Source: Dysgonomonas sp. PF1-14 (lineage in GTDB: Bacteria > Bacteroidota > Bacteroidia > Bacteroidales > Dysgonomonadaceae). Taken from it: 64,000 bases of DNA. Shown piece by piece: positions 8,620 to 17,475 of the stretch (position 1 is its first letter; the number at the start of each line of letters is the position of its first letter). The notes beneath the pieces were generated by a model, which was not told the origin of the DNA, made no database searches, and was given only the letters and a program-made list of their open reading frames with translations. The position numbers were made by a program, and so were the translations under genes. Location of the stretch: positions 1 to 64,000 of the forward strand of contig NZ_JARXWN010000011.1 in NCBI RefSeq assembly GCF_029892965.1, read 5' to 3'.

Positions 8620-9235
8620 CTCTTAGTGCTTTTATGAATTGTTGTAATTGTTCTATATCCTTTAATCCGGGTGCTATCTCAAATTTGCTGTTGAGGTCTA
8701 TACCATAGAATTTAGGGTGGTTTATTTGCTTTATACTGTCGGCATCTTCTACAGATATTCCTCCGCTGAGGAAGAAGGAGGTATTACCTCTGTACTCACT
8801 CAGAATCTCCCAGTCGAACTTTTGCCCCGAGCCTCCATATTGAGGTGTTTTCGTATCGAAGAGAAAGTAGCTGCAAGAATCTTCATAGCTTTTTGTCTGC
8901 TCAAAATCAGCAGGTTTGGAAACATTGAATGCCTTTATTATTGGCATTGCCTTACTTAGCTCTTCGCAGAACTCGACCGATTCGTTGCCATGAAGTTGTA
9001 TCAGGTTGAGGTTATACAGATTGGTTTTTTCTATAATGTACTCGATACTTTCGTTTACAAATACACCTACACGCTCGATATAGGGAGGAAGCGCACTGTT
9101 CAGATCACTCAGCGTAAGGCTGCCGACAAAGCGGGGAGACTTCGGGTAAAAGATCATACCCATAAAATGAATAGGCAGTTTACCCAGCTCTTTTATATTG
9201 TCGGGGTACTTCATCCCGCAGACTTTTATATTCAT
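8606..9235 (-). CDS. trpF: Phosphoribosylanthranilate isomerase
   Basis: A 209-residue (beta/alpha)8 protein for the third committed step, isomerising phosphoribosylanthranilate to CdRP. The N-terminal KVCGMKYP holds the catalytic Cys at residue 6. The catalytic Asp lies in [14 protein letters not shown], with FDW following as expected. The C-terminal phosphate loop LSGGIS is present. Its start overlaps the stop of trpC by 4 bases (ATGA) and its end overlaps trpA. It is a separate gene here, not fused to trpC as in enterobacteria. Confidence 0.96.
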   Translation of the reverse strand: MNIKVCGMKYPDNIKELGKLPIHFMGMIFYPKSPRFVGSLTLSDLNSALPPYIERVGVFVNESIEYIIEKTNLYNLNLIQLHGNESVEFCEELSKAMPIIKAFNVSKPADFEQTKSYEDSCSYFLFDTKTPQYGGSGQKFDWEILSEYRGNTSFFLSGGISVEDADSIKQINHPKFYGIDLNSKFEIAPGLKDIEQLQQFIKALRDEQD

Positions 9236-10017
9236 CGTAGTTGTGTTATAAAGTCTTCCAATGCCTTACCCGGATTTGCAGTCTTCATAAAGTTCTCGCC
9301 CATAAGGAATCCTTTATAGCCTACCGATTGCAGGTCTATAACGGTCTGTGGTTGTGATATACCGCTTTCCGATATCTTCACAAATTCGCTTGGTATCTTA
9401 TCTGCCAGATCGAAGGATATCTGTACATCGGTTACGAAGGTTCCCAGATTGCGATTGTTGACTCCGACTACATCCACTTGGTCGTTGATATGAGCAAGTT
9501 CTTGTTCGTTATGTATTTCAAGCAGAACATCCAAGCTTAGCTCTTTGGCTTCTTTGGCTAGTTGCTTTGTTTGCTCTATGCTAAGAGCCGAAGCAATAAG
9601 TAATATGGCACTCGCACCTTTCCATGCAGCCTGATAGAGTTGGTACTCATCTATCACGAAGTCTTTACGTAACAGTGGTGTTTTGGTCAGGCTTCTGGCT
9701 TTTTCCAGATCAACCAGATTACCACCAAAGAAGTCCATATCGGTCAGAACAGAAATAGCACTTGCCCCGTTTTGTGAGTAGAGAGGTATGACGTCTTCCA
9801 CCTTGGCATCCTTAAATATCCAGTCACGTGAGGGCGAGCGGCGTTTAAACTCGGCAATGATACCCGTAGGTGAGCTTATCAATGCTTCTTTGAATGACTT
9901 TGGCTTTTCGACGGAATCTACAATAAAGCGCATTATGTCATTGATGCTATACTGCTGTTTCTGTCTTTCGACTTCAAGCCGTTTGTTTGCTATGATCTTA
10001 TCTAGTATGTTTACCAT
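9232..10017 (-). CDS. trpC: Indole-3-glycerol phosphate synthase
   Basis: A 261-residue TIM-barrel protein that closes the indole ring. Family motifs seen: IIAEFKRRSPS near residue 53 (catalytic Lys), LLRKDFVIDEYQ, LLEIHNEQEL, VGVNNRNLGTF and ISESGIS. The length matches monofunctional TrpC. It overlaps trpF by 4 bases and follows the MFS gene across a 54-base gap holding a palindromic repeat (10030-10118). Confidence 0.97.
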   Translation of the reverse strand: MVNILDKIIANKRLEVERQKQQYSINDIMRFIVDSVEKPKSFKEALISSPTGIIAEFKRRSPSRDWIFKDAKVEDVIPLYSQNGASAISVLTDMDFFGGNLVDLEKARSLTKTPLLRKDFVIDEYQLYQAAWKGASAILLIASALSIEQTKQLAKEAKELSLDVLLEIHNEQELAHINDQVDVVGVNNRNLGTFVTDVQISFDLADKIPSEFVKISESGISQPQTVIDLQSVGYKGFLMGENFMKTANPGKALEDFITQLR

Positions 10018-10029
10018 AATAATGTTTTA

Positions 10030-10118
10030 GCCCCTCCAACCTCCCCAAGGGGAGGCTATCTGAGAGAGTATTTATATACTATTTTGAGGATTTCCCTCCT
10101 CCGGGGGTAAGGGGGCCT
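10030..10118. repeat. Palindromic intergenic element T, copy 1 (trpC/MFS)
   Basis: Left half GCCCCTCCAACCTCCCCAAGGGGAGGCT and right half of GATTT/GGGGG type form inverted C-rich and G-rich arms around an AT-rich centre. The same layout recurs at 13451-13561 and 15948-16055, always between trp operon genes and in the same orientation. Here the right half is translated as the C-terminal tail of the MFS protein (EAPLPPEEGNPQ). Confidence 0.75.
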
Positions 10119-11289
10119 CTTTTCTAAAGACTTTGATAACGGAAGCCAGTACTACAATGCAAATACCGAACAATCCGATGAGTGCATAAGAGTATCTTAG
10201 ATTGGTGGCACTCGAAATATAACCGATCAGTGGCGGCCCCATCAGAAATCCTAAGAAGCTAACGCTGGAAACGATAGTCAATGCTATACTGGTCGGTATT
10301 CTGGTCTTTTGTCCCGCTATACTGTAAATGGTTGGAACAATTCCCGCAGTACCGAATCCAATGATCATAAAGGCTATGATAGTAGTAATAAAATGAGGGA
10401 AAGCAACGGCTGTGAACAACCCTGTTGCTATGAGGATTCCTCCTGTCTGCACAATTCTCTTGCGCCCCCACTTTTGGGTAGCTTTATCTATCATAAAGCG
10501 TCCCGAAGCCATAGTCACCATATAGGCAGCCAACCCTATCGGTGCAAGATGTTTAGGTGTACCTACTACGTCTATCAGATACAGTCCGCTCCAGTCAGCC
10601 ATCGCTCCTTCGGCAGCCATTCCGCAGAAAGCAACCATTCCGAGCAGAAAGAGGAAGGTTTCGGGTTTACACTTCTTTTTCGCTGCAATCTCGGCAGGGT
10701 CTTTCTCTTTTTTATGGTCGGGTTGCAGATATCGTTTGTTGACAATCAGGGTAATGATGACAAGGACTCCGATAATGCCGAAGTGATATACTGGCTTGAG
10801 ATGCAGTGACGACATCAATAAACCGATTGCTGCCCCTGTTAGTCCGGCAAGGCTCCACCCACCATGAAAGGAAGCCATGATAGGTTTGTTGTACATAGCT
10901 TCTACGGTAACAGACTGTGTATTTATAGATATATTGCAGAAGTTACCAAAGAATCCGAAGACAATGAGGCTGATAATCAAAGCATATTCGCTGGAAGAAA
11001 CCCCTACAAGTAAGAGGGCTGCTACATAACCGATGAGCGCGACGGGCAGTATACGTTTACTTCCCAGTTTGGATACCAGAAAACCCGATATAGCCATCCC
11101 GCAGACTTGTCCGATGGGTATCATCAGCAAGATTGTTCCCCATGCGGCATCTCCTAATCCCAATGTAGTCTTAATATCGGGTATTCGGCTTGCCCAACTG
11201 GAGAAGCAGATTCCCGTACAAAAGTACAGGCAAAAGATTGCCATACGAATGCGGCTGTTAGAAGCTGTAATTGTGTTGTTTGATTCCAT
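10072..11289 (-). CDS. MFS transporter, 12 membrane segments
   Basis: A 405-residue major facilitator protein with about 12 hydrophobic segments. It resembles the YbjJ-like group, with GICFSSWASRIPDIKTTLGLGDAAWG at the N-terminus, a glycine-rich loop (GFLVSKLGSKR) after TM2 and a GRFMIDKATQKWGRKR loop between halves. The substrate is unknown; the trp operon position may suggest an aromatic compound, but this is inference. The last 15 or so residues (RKEAPLPPEEGNPQNSI) are encoded by a palindromic repeat element, so the native C-terminus was probably extended. Its start codon abuts the stop of the quinone reductase gene. Confidence 0.85.
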   Translation of the reverse strand: MESNNTITASNSRIRMAIFCLYFCTGICFSSWASRIPDIKTTLGLGDAAWGTILLMIPIGQVCGMAISGFLVSKLGSKRILPVALIGYVAALLLVGVSSSEYALIISLIVFGFFGNFCNISINTQSVTVEAMYNKPIMASFHGGWSLAGLTGAAIGLLMSSLHLKPVYHFGIIGVLVIITLIVNKRYLQPDHKKEKDPAEIAAKKKCKPETFLFLLGMVAFCGMAAEGAMADWSGLYLIDVVGTPKHLAPIGLAAYMVTMASGRFMIDKATQKWGRKRIVQTGGILIATGLFTAVAFPHFITTIIAFMIIGFGTAGIVPTIYSIAGQKTRIPTSIALTIVSSVSFLGFLMGPPLIGYISSATNLRYSYALIGLFGICIVVLASVIKVFRKEAPLPPEEGNPQNSI

Positions 11290-11861
11290 TATTTTTGTGC
11301 TATTCTCTCTATTTTATCCAACCATTTCTGTCTCTGTTCGGCAGTCGATGTTTTTATTGTTGCCAGATAGGTGGTTCGTATGTTCTTAATACCGCAAAAA
11401 GCGCCGATGTTCTTACGTATCATTTTGCCACCAATGTCTTTCACTATCCATTTGTAGTAGAATACAGGCGCATCCATTGTACTGATTATTTCGGATGTCT
11501 TTCCCGTAAATAATTTCTTCGGAAACGGCGATTTCTCCTGATACTCGAAGGTAAAGCCCGGCAGAAAGATGCGTTCGATAAAGCCTTTCAATAAAGCAGG
11601 AGGAGAAGCCCACCATGTAGGATATATCCAAACTATATGTTCAGCCCATTGTAATTTCTCCCATGCTTCTATCAAGTCGGGTTCAAGTTCGGTTCTCTTG
11701 CGATAGCCATATTGCAGGATCGGGTTGAAATCCATTTCTGCCAAAATGATTTCTTTTACTTCATTGCCTTTAGACAAAGAGCCTTTTTTATAGCTTTGGT
11801 GCAGCCCGAAGCAGAAGCTTTCTTTGTCGGGGTGACCGTTGATGATAAGTACTTTTTTCAT
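11289..11861 (-). CDS. Flavodoxin-fold NAD(P)H:quinone oxidoreductase
   Basis: A 190-residue protein of the MdaB/YwrO/KefF-like NAD(P)H dehydrogenase family. The N-terminal VLIINGHPDKESFCFGL is the FMN phosphate-binding region. WIYPTWWASPPALLKGFIERIFLPGFTFEY is the characteristic substrate/FMN loop of this family. A cytoplasmic two-electron quinone reductase is expected. Its start overlaps the preceding Sel1 gene by ATGA, so it is translated as part of the trp transcript. No direct role in tryptophan synthesis is known for the family. Confidence 0.85.
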   Translation of the reverse strand: MKKVLIINGHPDKESFCFGLHQSYKKGSLSKGNEVKEIILAEMDFNPILQYGYRKRTELEPDLIEAWEKLQWAEHIVWIYPTWWASPPALLKGFIERIFLPGFTFEYQEKSPFPKKLFTGKTSEIISTMDAPVFYYKWIVKDIGGKMIRKNIGAFCGIKNIRTTYLATIKTSTAEQRQKWLDKIERIAQK

Positions 11862-12442
11862 TGTTTATTTTGTCCTATAAGCCATAGTAACTCTTGTGCT
11901 GAACGATGATCAGAATCTTTGTTTGCCAAAAGAAGATATTCACGCGCTTTTTCAATATCCTCCTCTAACTCAATACCAGACAAATAAAGTTGTCCTAATA
12001 TAAAATTAGCTTCATCTATTTCATAAGGATAATTAGTCTCATCGTCATTCTTCCGTGAGATTGCTTCAAATATATCTACTGCTTTTGAAGTATCCTTTTC
12101 TATCCCTATTCCATATAAGTAGCATAAGCCTACACTAAAAGATAGAACAGGTCTGTTCCATTCTTCAGAGGATAACTCTTGTGATTTCTGATATAAAGTG
12201 AAAGCCTTTTTATAATCGCCTATATCTCTATATATAGTGGCGAGATTATGACTTGCTGTACTTGAACCTTTTTCTATTGCTTTTGTATAGTACTCTATAG
12301 CTAAAGAAATATCTTTTTCAATAATGATTTCTCCATTATCGTCCTTATAGCCACCATCATAAATATAGGCTAATTCATTTAAGGATTCTATATCTCCTTT
12401 ATTTGCATTCTCTTTCAGAATCTCAAAGCTAATCTTATCCAT
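11858..12442 (-). CDS. Sel1/TPR-repeat protein inside the trp operon
   Basis: A 194-residue soluble protein made of Sel1-like helical repeats: ESLNELAYIYDGG, SLAIEYYTKAIEKGSSTASHNLATIY, YKKAFTLYQKSQEL, SFSVGLCYLYGIG, and EANFILGQLYLSGIELEEDIEKAREYL. Such repeats mediate protein-protein contacts. No enzymatic motif is seen. The gene is AT-rich and sits tightly between trpD (4-base gap) and the quinone reductase (ATGA overlap). With the SUKH gene it looks like an accessory insertion in the operon. Confidence 0.8.
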   Translation of the reverse strand: MDKISFEILKENANKGDIESLNELAYIYDGGYKDDNGEIIIEKDISLAIEYYTKAIEKGSSTASHNLATIYRDIGDYKKAFTLYQKSQELSSEEWNRPVLSFSVGLCYLYGIGIEKDTSKAVDIFEAISRKNDDETNYPYEIDEANFILGQLYLSGIELEEDIEKAREYLLLANKDSDHRSAQELLWLIGQNKQ

Positions 12443-12446
12443 CGTC

Positions 12447-13445
12447 TTACGTGTTCAATACTAAAAACTTCCCAAATGTATCTTTCAATCGTCCGCTGTC
12501 TATCGATTCTCTCGCTTCTGCTATTGCATCGGTAAAAGATTTTCTAGGATCGATTGTCTGTATGGCTGTTGCCGCATTAGCTATTACCGCATTCTTTTGA
12601 GCCTCCGTTGCTGTATTATTAATTATATCATCAAATATCTTCGCTGCATCTTCGGGTGTTTCACCACCATATAATTGGGGTTCGGTTACTCTCGTGAAGT
12701 CTAACTGTTCGGGTGTGAAGATATTCTCTTCAAATTTATTAATAATTTTGAAATCTCCGGTCAGGGATATCTCATCATATCCATCGAGACTATGAACGAT
12801 AGCATAATCGACATCGGTTTGCTGATACATATACGAATAGAGCCGTGCCATTTTCAGATTGAAAACACCCAATACAGTGCGTTTCGGTTTAATAGGATTC
12901 ACTACAGGTCCCAGCATATTAAAGAATGTGCGTACACCTAATGCTTTACGAACAGGAGCGACTACTTTCAATGCATTGTTAAACAATGGAGCATGCATGT
13001 AAGCGATATTAGTCTGATCGATAGATCGTTCCAGTTTGCTTACATCCGAAGTGAATTTTACGCCATGTTGTTCCATCACATTTGATGCGCCGCTCACCGA
13101 TGTGGCACCATAGTTTCCATGTTTAGCTACTTTATATCCTGATGCCGCCACTACAAAGCAGGCGAGGGTGGATATGTTGAATGTGTTTTTGTTATCACCT
13201 CCCGTACCAACGATATCTATCGGATTATAGGCGGCAAGTGCATCAACATTTGCCCGTAAGTCGAGCAATGCATCAGAGAATCCGAGAAATTCATCCACAC
13301 TGATACTACGCATCAGGAATACACTAATGAATGCGGCAATTTCGGAATCGTTGTATTTACCATCCGCCATATTGGTCAGTATTCCCTTTGCCTCGTTGCG
13401 GTTGAGGTATTGGTGTTCGAAGAGTCTGTTGAGTATCTGTTTCAT
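12447..13445 (-). CDS. trpD: Anthranilate phosphoribosyltransferase
   Basis: About 332 residues from the ATG chosen here (MKQILNRLFEHQ). A TTG start 24 bases upstream would add eight residues encoded by a palindromic repeat and is rejected. It transfers phosphoribose from PRPP to anthranilate. Motifs: IVGTGGDNKNTFNIST (PRPP binding), KHGNYGATSVSG and MLGPVVNPIKP. It is monofunctional, with no fused TrpG domain. It follows trpB2 across an approximately 115-base gap filled by repeat element T copy 2. Confidence 0.96.
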   Translation of the reverse strand: MKQILNRLFEHQYLNRNEAKGILTNMADGKYNDSEIAAFISVFLMRSISVDEFLGFSDALLDLRANVDALAAYNPIDIVGTGGDNKNTFNISTLACFVVAASGYKVAKHGNYGATSVSGASNVMEQHGVKFTSDVSKLERSIDQTNIAYMHAPLFNNALKVVAPVRKALGVRTFFNMLGPVVNPIKPKRTVLGVFNLKMARLYSYMYQQTDVDYAIVHSLDGYDEISLTGDFKIINKFEENIFTPEQLDFTRVTEPQLYGGETPEDAAKIFDDIINNTATEAQKNAVIANAATAIQTIDPRKSFTDAIAEARESIDSGRLKDTFGKFLVLNT

Positions 13446-13450
13446 AAGCG

Positions 13451-13561
13451 GCCCCTCCAACCTCCCCAAGGGGAGGCTTCAAAGAGGGTGTTTTTTCTGT
13501 TATTTAATTCTTTATATAGTAGGCGTTAGCTCAAAAGTCCCCTTTGGAGGATTTAGGGGGC
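13451..13561. repeat. Palindromic intergenic element T, copy 2 (trpD/trpB2)
   Basis: Left arm GCCCCTCCAACCTCCCC with AAGGGGAGGCT at 13451-13478 and right arm AGTCCCCTTTGGAGGATTT with AGGGGGC at 13536-13561 enclose about 57 AT-rich bases. The right arm ends at the TAG stop codon of trpB2; the left arm ends 5 bases before the trpD start codon. It fills the entire gap between the two genes. Confidence 0.8.
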
Positions 13562-14925
13562 TAGGCCAATTTTTCCAACGCATCTGTTGTCTTGGCAATT
13601 TCCTCATCACTTAGTTCATGATTAGTCAGTTCGCCATCGAAATAACGGTCGTAAGCAGCCATGTCGATAAGTCCATGACCAGACAGGTTGAACAGGATCG
13701 TTTTTTGACGTCCTTCTTCTTTTGCTTTCAGTGCCTCCTGAATAGCGGCACAGATAGCGTGTGATGATTCGGGAGCAGGGATTATGCCTTCTGCTTTTGC
13801 AAACAGAATACCTGCTTCGAAAGTATCGAGTTGTTTCACATCTACCGCCTCTATATATCCGTCTTTCTTCAATTGGCTAACGATGGTTCCTGCTCCATGA
13901 TAACGAAGTCCTCCCGCATGAATATTAGCCGGTGCGAAGTTGTGTCCTAATGTGTACATTGGTAGGAGTGGGGTATATCCAGCCTCGTCGCCAAAATCAT
14001 ACTCGAATTTTCCACGCGTTAATTTGGGGCATGATGCAGGTTCTGCTGCGACAAGACGTACATCTTTGCCCTCGGTCAGTTTATGACGCAGGAATGGGAA
14101 GGTAATACCTGAGAAGTTAGAACCTCCGCCGAAGCAACCGATCACTACATCGGGATATTCGTCTGCCATTTCCATTTGCTTTTCTGCCTCGAGGCCGATG
14201 ATGGTCTGGTGAAGTGCAACGTGATTCAATACACTACCTAGTGTATATTTACAGTTTGGAGTATTCAAGGCAAGTTCGATAGCTTCTGAAATAGCTGTGC
14301 CAAGACTTCCCTGATAAGTCGGATTTTCGGTAATAATTTTACGCCCGGCTTTTGTACTCATACTCGGTGAGGCTATTACCTCCGCACCGTAAGTCTGCAT
14401 GATAGAACGGCGGTAAGGCTTTTGGTGATAGCTGATCTTCACCATATAGACTGCCAGATCCAAACCAAAGTGATTCGCAGCATATGATAAAGCTGCACCC
14501 CATTGCCCTGCACCGGTTTCAGTTGTGATATTTGTTACTCCCTGTTCTTTACAGTAATATGCCTGTGCTATTGCCGAGTTCAGTTTGTGTGAACCGACAG
14601 GGCTAACGCTTTCGTTCTTAAAATAGATATGTGCCGGAGTATCCAGTGCTTTTTCCAGACCGTAAGCACGTACCAATGGAGTAGGGCGATAGTTTTTATA
14701 TAACTCGCGTATTGGTTCAGGAATTTCTATCCAACGGTCGGTATAGTTTAATTCCTGCTTAGCAAGTTCAGTTGCAAATATTGGCTCCAGATCGCTCACT
14801 TCCAATGGCTTTTTTGTTGCCGGATGAAGTGGAAGCAGTGGCTTGTTTTTCATATCGGCTACAATGTTGTACCAGCTTCTTGGAATGTCATTTTCGCTTA
14901 ATAAGATTTTTTTGTTCATGGTCAT
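13561..14925 (-). CDS. trpB2: Tryptophan synthase beta chain, type 2 (TrpB2)
   Basis: A 454-residue PLP enzyme, about 60 residues longer than classical TrpB and matching the TrpB2/TrpB-like family. The PLP lysine is in SPVGSHKLNSAIAQ (about residue 110); the phosphate-binding glycine loop is GCFGGGSNFSG. The N-terminal extension (WYNIVADMKNKPLLPLHPATKKPLE) is typical of TrpB2. TrpB2 can convert indole or serine substrates without the alpha subunit in some organisms. A classical trpB lies at the head of the same operon, so the cell carries both. A second ATG two codons downstream is also a possible start. Confidence 0.93.
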   Translation of the reverse strand: MTMNKKILLSENDIPRSWYNIVADMKNKPLLPLHPATKKPLEVSDLEPIFATELAKQELNYTDRWIEIPEPIRELYKNYRPTPLVRAYGLEKALDTPAHIYFKNESVSPVGSHKLNSAIAQAYYCKEQGVTNITTETGAGQWGAALSYAANHFGLDLAVYMVKISYHQKPYRRSIMQTYGAEVIASPSMSTKAGRKIITENPTYQGSLGTAISEAIELALNTPNCKYTLGSVLNHVALHQTIIGLEAEKQMEMADEYPDVVIGCFGGGSNFSGITFPFLRHKLTEGKDVRLVAAEPASCPKLTRGKFEYDFGDEAGYTPLLPMYTLGHNFAPANIHAGGLRYHGAGTIVSQLKKDGYIEAVDVKQLDTFEAGILFAKAEGIIPAPESSHAICAAIQEALKAKEEGRQKTILFNLSGHGLIDMAAYDRYFDGELTNHELSDEEIAKTTDALEKLA

Positions 14926-14941
14926 TTATTTTATATTATTA

Positions 14942-15367
14942 TTAGATTCTTAAATCATTGCCTTGCTCATCCATTAATATTTGTCCTCGTATATACTCTT
15001 GGAAAGTTTTATTTGTATAATACAATTCTTCGGAATCATGCCAGAATTCAACAACTTCATCCTTTGGGGTAGATAAATCGAATCCTGCAAAGTCTCCGCT
15101 ATAATTGTCACCAAAGAATTTAATGTCTTTCGATAAATCACTTATATGATCTAATCCTAAGTCATCAAAATCAAACAAATCATCATATACTCTAAATTGA
15201 ATTTCTCTCAAAGTACCTGCACCTATTTCTTTCAGAAAATCTATATATCCTCTGGGGATATTTGGACAGTTATTTTCCAAGTCCTTAATTTGATCATTAG
15301 AAAAAACTTCTCGGTCATTTGATTTTTCATATTTACATAGAAATTCTATTTCTTTTTCGAAACTCAT
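14942..15367 (-). CDS. SMI1/KNR4 (SUKH) family protein
   Basis: A 141-residue acidic protein with the SUKH fold signature: IPRGYIDFLKEIGAGTL near residue 37, followed by DLFDFDDLG and FAGFDLSTP with a C-terminal VVEFWHD segment. In bacteria SUKH proteins are mostly immunity proteins against polymorphic or nuclease toxins. No toxin gene is adjacent: it lies between trpG and trpB2 with gaps of about 13-16 bases. An orphan immunity gene captured by the operon is an inference. Confidence 0.8.
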   Translation of the reverse strand: MSFEKEIEFLCKYEKSNDREVFSNDQIKDLENNCPNIPRGYIDFLKEIGAGTLREIQFRVYDDLFDFDDLGLDHISDLSKDIKFFGDNYSGDFAGFDLSTPKDEVVEFWHDSEELYYTNKTFQEYIRGQILMDEQGNDLRI

Positions 15368-15380
15368 AGGAATGTATTGT

Positions 15381-16016
15381 CTAATTATTTAATAGAAACT
15401 TCTTTACTATTGTTTCTCCAACAGGAGTTAGTACCGATTCGGGATGGAATTGCACGCCATGAATATCGTATTCTTTATGGCGGAGAGCCATAATCTGCCC
15501 ATTATCATCGACTGCTGTAATTTCAAGACAATCGGGAACATTCTTATTATCCACTATCCATGAGTGATAGCGGCCGACTTCGATCTCATTCTCCAAACCA
15601 TCGAATATATAATCGGACTTTGATATATTTATCTTTGTTGCAACACCATGATAAACATCTTCCAGATTGGTAAGTGTTGCTCCGAAAGCTTCCCCTATTG
15701 CCTGATGTCCTAAGCAAACTCCAAGTATCGGTTTTTTACCAGCATATTCTTTTATCAATGGCAAAAGCAATCCTGCTTCGGATGGAATACCCGGACCGGG
15801 AGATAAGATAATCTTATCATATTTTTCTATCTCTTCCAAAGATATTTTATCGTTTCTGTAAACATCCACGTCTGTATATTCTAGTTCTTTTACCAGATGA
15901 ACAAGGTTGTATGTAAATGAGTCGTAGTTGTCGAAGATGAGAATGCGGCCCCTCCTGACCTCCCCGGAGGGGAGGGACTGATCAGATTGATTCATTGTAT
16001 TTATAATTTTATTCAT
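15381..16016 (-). CDS. trpG: Anthranilate synthase glutamine amidotransferase, N-terminally extended
   Basis: A 211-residue class I glutamine amidotransferase that supplies ammonia to TrpE. Catalytic motifs: GVCLGHQAIGEAFG (nucleophile Cys) and HGVQFHPES (His/Glu). TrpG proteins usually begin directly at ILIFDNYDSFTYN; here about 24 residues precede it, and SLPSGEVRRGR is the translation of a palindromic repeat element (15948-16055). No ATG, GTG or TTG lies between the repeat and the conserved start, so the repeat appears to be translated. The start may be codon 1 or the in-frame ATG at codon 8. Confidence 0.95.
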   Translation of the reverse strand: MNKIINTMNQSDQSLPSGEVRRGRILIFDNYDSFTYNLVHLVKELEYTDVDVYRNDKISLEEIEKYDKIILSPGPGIPSEAGLLLPLIKEYAGKKPILGVCLGHQAIGEAFGATLTNLEDVYHGVATKINISKSDYIFDGLENEIEVGRYHSWIVDNKNVPDCLEITAVDDNGQIMALRHKEYDIHGVQFHPESVLTPVGETIVKKFLLNN

Positions 16017-16055
16017 TTTTTGTTGCTTAAGTCCCCCTTGGGGGATTTAGGGGGC
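15948..16055. repeat. Palindromic intergenic element T, copy 3 (trpG/trpE)
   Basis: Left arm GCCCCTCCTGACCTCCCC with GGAGGGGAGGGA and right arm AGTCCCCCTTGGGGGATTT with AGGGGGC enclose about 50 AT-rich bases. It starts inside the trpG coding region and ends two bases before the trpE stop codon. The start codons of trpG lie in its AT-rich centre. Confidence 0.8.
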
Positions 16056-16057
16056 GT

Positions 16058-17467
16058 CTAATTCTTTAATTCAACAGCTACTTTTACAGCTTTGGTTAAT
16101 GCTCCCAGTTTGTTTTTTACTTCCATAACTTCGGTTTCGGGATTCGATTTGGAAACGATTCCTCCTCCTGCCTGATAGTACAATGTATTGTTACGGCTAA
16201 GGAAAGTACGGATCGTAATAGCCTGATTTAGATCGCCGTTGAAACCGATATATCCGATGCAGCCGCCATATACACCCCGCATCTGTTTTTCTATATCACG
16301 TATCAGTTGCATAGCTCTTACTTTCGGTGCGCCCGAAAGTGTTCCCGCAGGAAAGGTATCGGCAAACACCGAAATATTATTGTGCTCTTTATTTACGATT
16401 CCGCTAACACGAGAAACGAGATGAATGACGTGGGAATAGAATTGTACATTTTTGTAGAACTCAACTTTTACGTCGTGGCAATTGCGACTCAAGTCGTTAC
16501 GAGCTAGATCGACAAGCATCACATGCTCGGCGTTTTCCTTTTCGTCTTTCAAAAGATTTTCGGATAATATACGGTCTTTTTCATCATCTCCTGTACGGAA
16601 ATAAGTGCCTGCGATTGGATCGATGTAAGCTTTACCTTTTGTTATTTTGCAATGTGTTTCGGGTGATGATCCGAAGATACGGAACGATCCGAAATCGAAA
16701 TAGAAAAGATAAGGAGAAGGATTAATGGAGCGGAGAGAACGGTAAACTTTAAAATCGTCTCCTGTAAATTTTTGAGTGAAGCAGCGAGAAAGGACTATCT
16801 GAAATACATCGCCACGTTTGCAATGGACGATTCCTTTCTTTATCATTTCCTGATGTTCTTCATCTGTAATCATCGATTGTTCGTGGCCGATGGTTTCAAA
16901 ATTGTAAGATGCTATATTGTTATTAGTAAGTATGGCTTCGAGTTCATGCATCCTTTCAGCTGTGCCATCTACAACGTTTTCTACTATTGTTAGTTCATTT
17001 TTCAGATGGTTGATAACAAGTATAAAACGATAAAGTATATAATAGAATTCGGGAATATCAGAGTTATTCAACTTGTTATTTCTTGGGTCAACAGCTTCGA
17101 AATAACGAATGGCATCATAAGAGGTGTAGCCAAAGAAACCGTTAATATTCGTTTTGTTTTCTCCCTGTACATCAAATTGATGAATGAAGTCATTAAATTT
17201 ATCAGTCAGCTTTTCTGATTGGGATAGCTTTTCTTTCTTTATAGTATTATCCGGATAAGTACATGTTATTTCATCATTATCCATTTTGAATCTAGCTATC
17301 GGGCTGATACCTATAAAAGAATAACTGTTTTCGCCACCATGATAATCTGAACTCTCCAGTAAGGCCGATTCGGGATAGATATCCCTGACCTTCAAATAAA
17401 GACCAACTGGGGTTTGGAGATCGGCTAGGAGGTTCTTGGTTCTGACATTTATCTTATATCGTTGCAT
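16058..17467 (-). CDS. trpE: Anthranilate synthase component I
   Basis: A 469-residue chorismate-utilising enzyme making anthranilate with TrpG. The N-terminal region has QTPVGLYLKVRD and ALLESSD, the LLES motif known as part of the tryptophan feedback site. The C-terminal catalytic domain has DPIAGTYFRTG, VDLARNDLSR, PAGTLSGAPKVRAM and GGCIGYIGFNGD. The length is in the normal range. It starts 8 bases after trpB and ends at repeat element T copy 3. Confidence 0.97.
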   Translation of the reverse strand: MQRYKINVRTKNLLADLQTPVGLYLKVRDIYPESALLESSDYHGGENSYSFIGISPIARFKMDNDEITCTYPDNTIKKEKLSQSEKLTDKFNDFIHQFDVQGENKTNINGFFGYTSYDAIRYFEAVDPRNNKLNNSDIPEFYYILYRFILVINHLKNELTIVENVVDGTAERMHELEAILTNNNIASYNFETIGHEQSMITDEEHQEMIKKGIVHCKRGDVFQIVLSRCFTQKFTGDDFKVYRSLRSINPSPYLFYFDFGSFRIFGSSPETHCKITKGKAYIDPIAGTYFRTGDDEKDRILSENLLKDEKENAEHVMLVDLARNDLSRNCHDVKVEFYKNVQFYSHVIHLVSRVSGIVNKEHNNISVFADTFPAGTLSGAPKVRAMQLIRDIEKQMRGVYGGCIGYIGFNGDLNQAITIRTFLSRNNTLYYQAGGGIVSKSNPETEVMEVKNKLGALTKAVKVAVELKN

Positions 17468-17475
17468 ACTATCGG

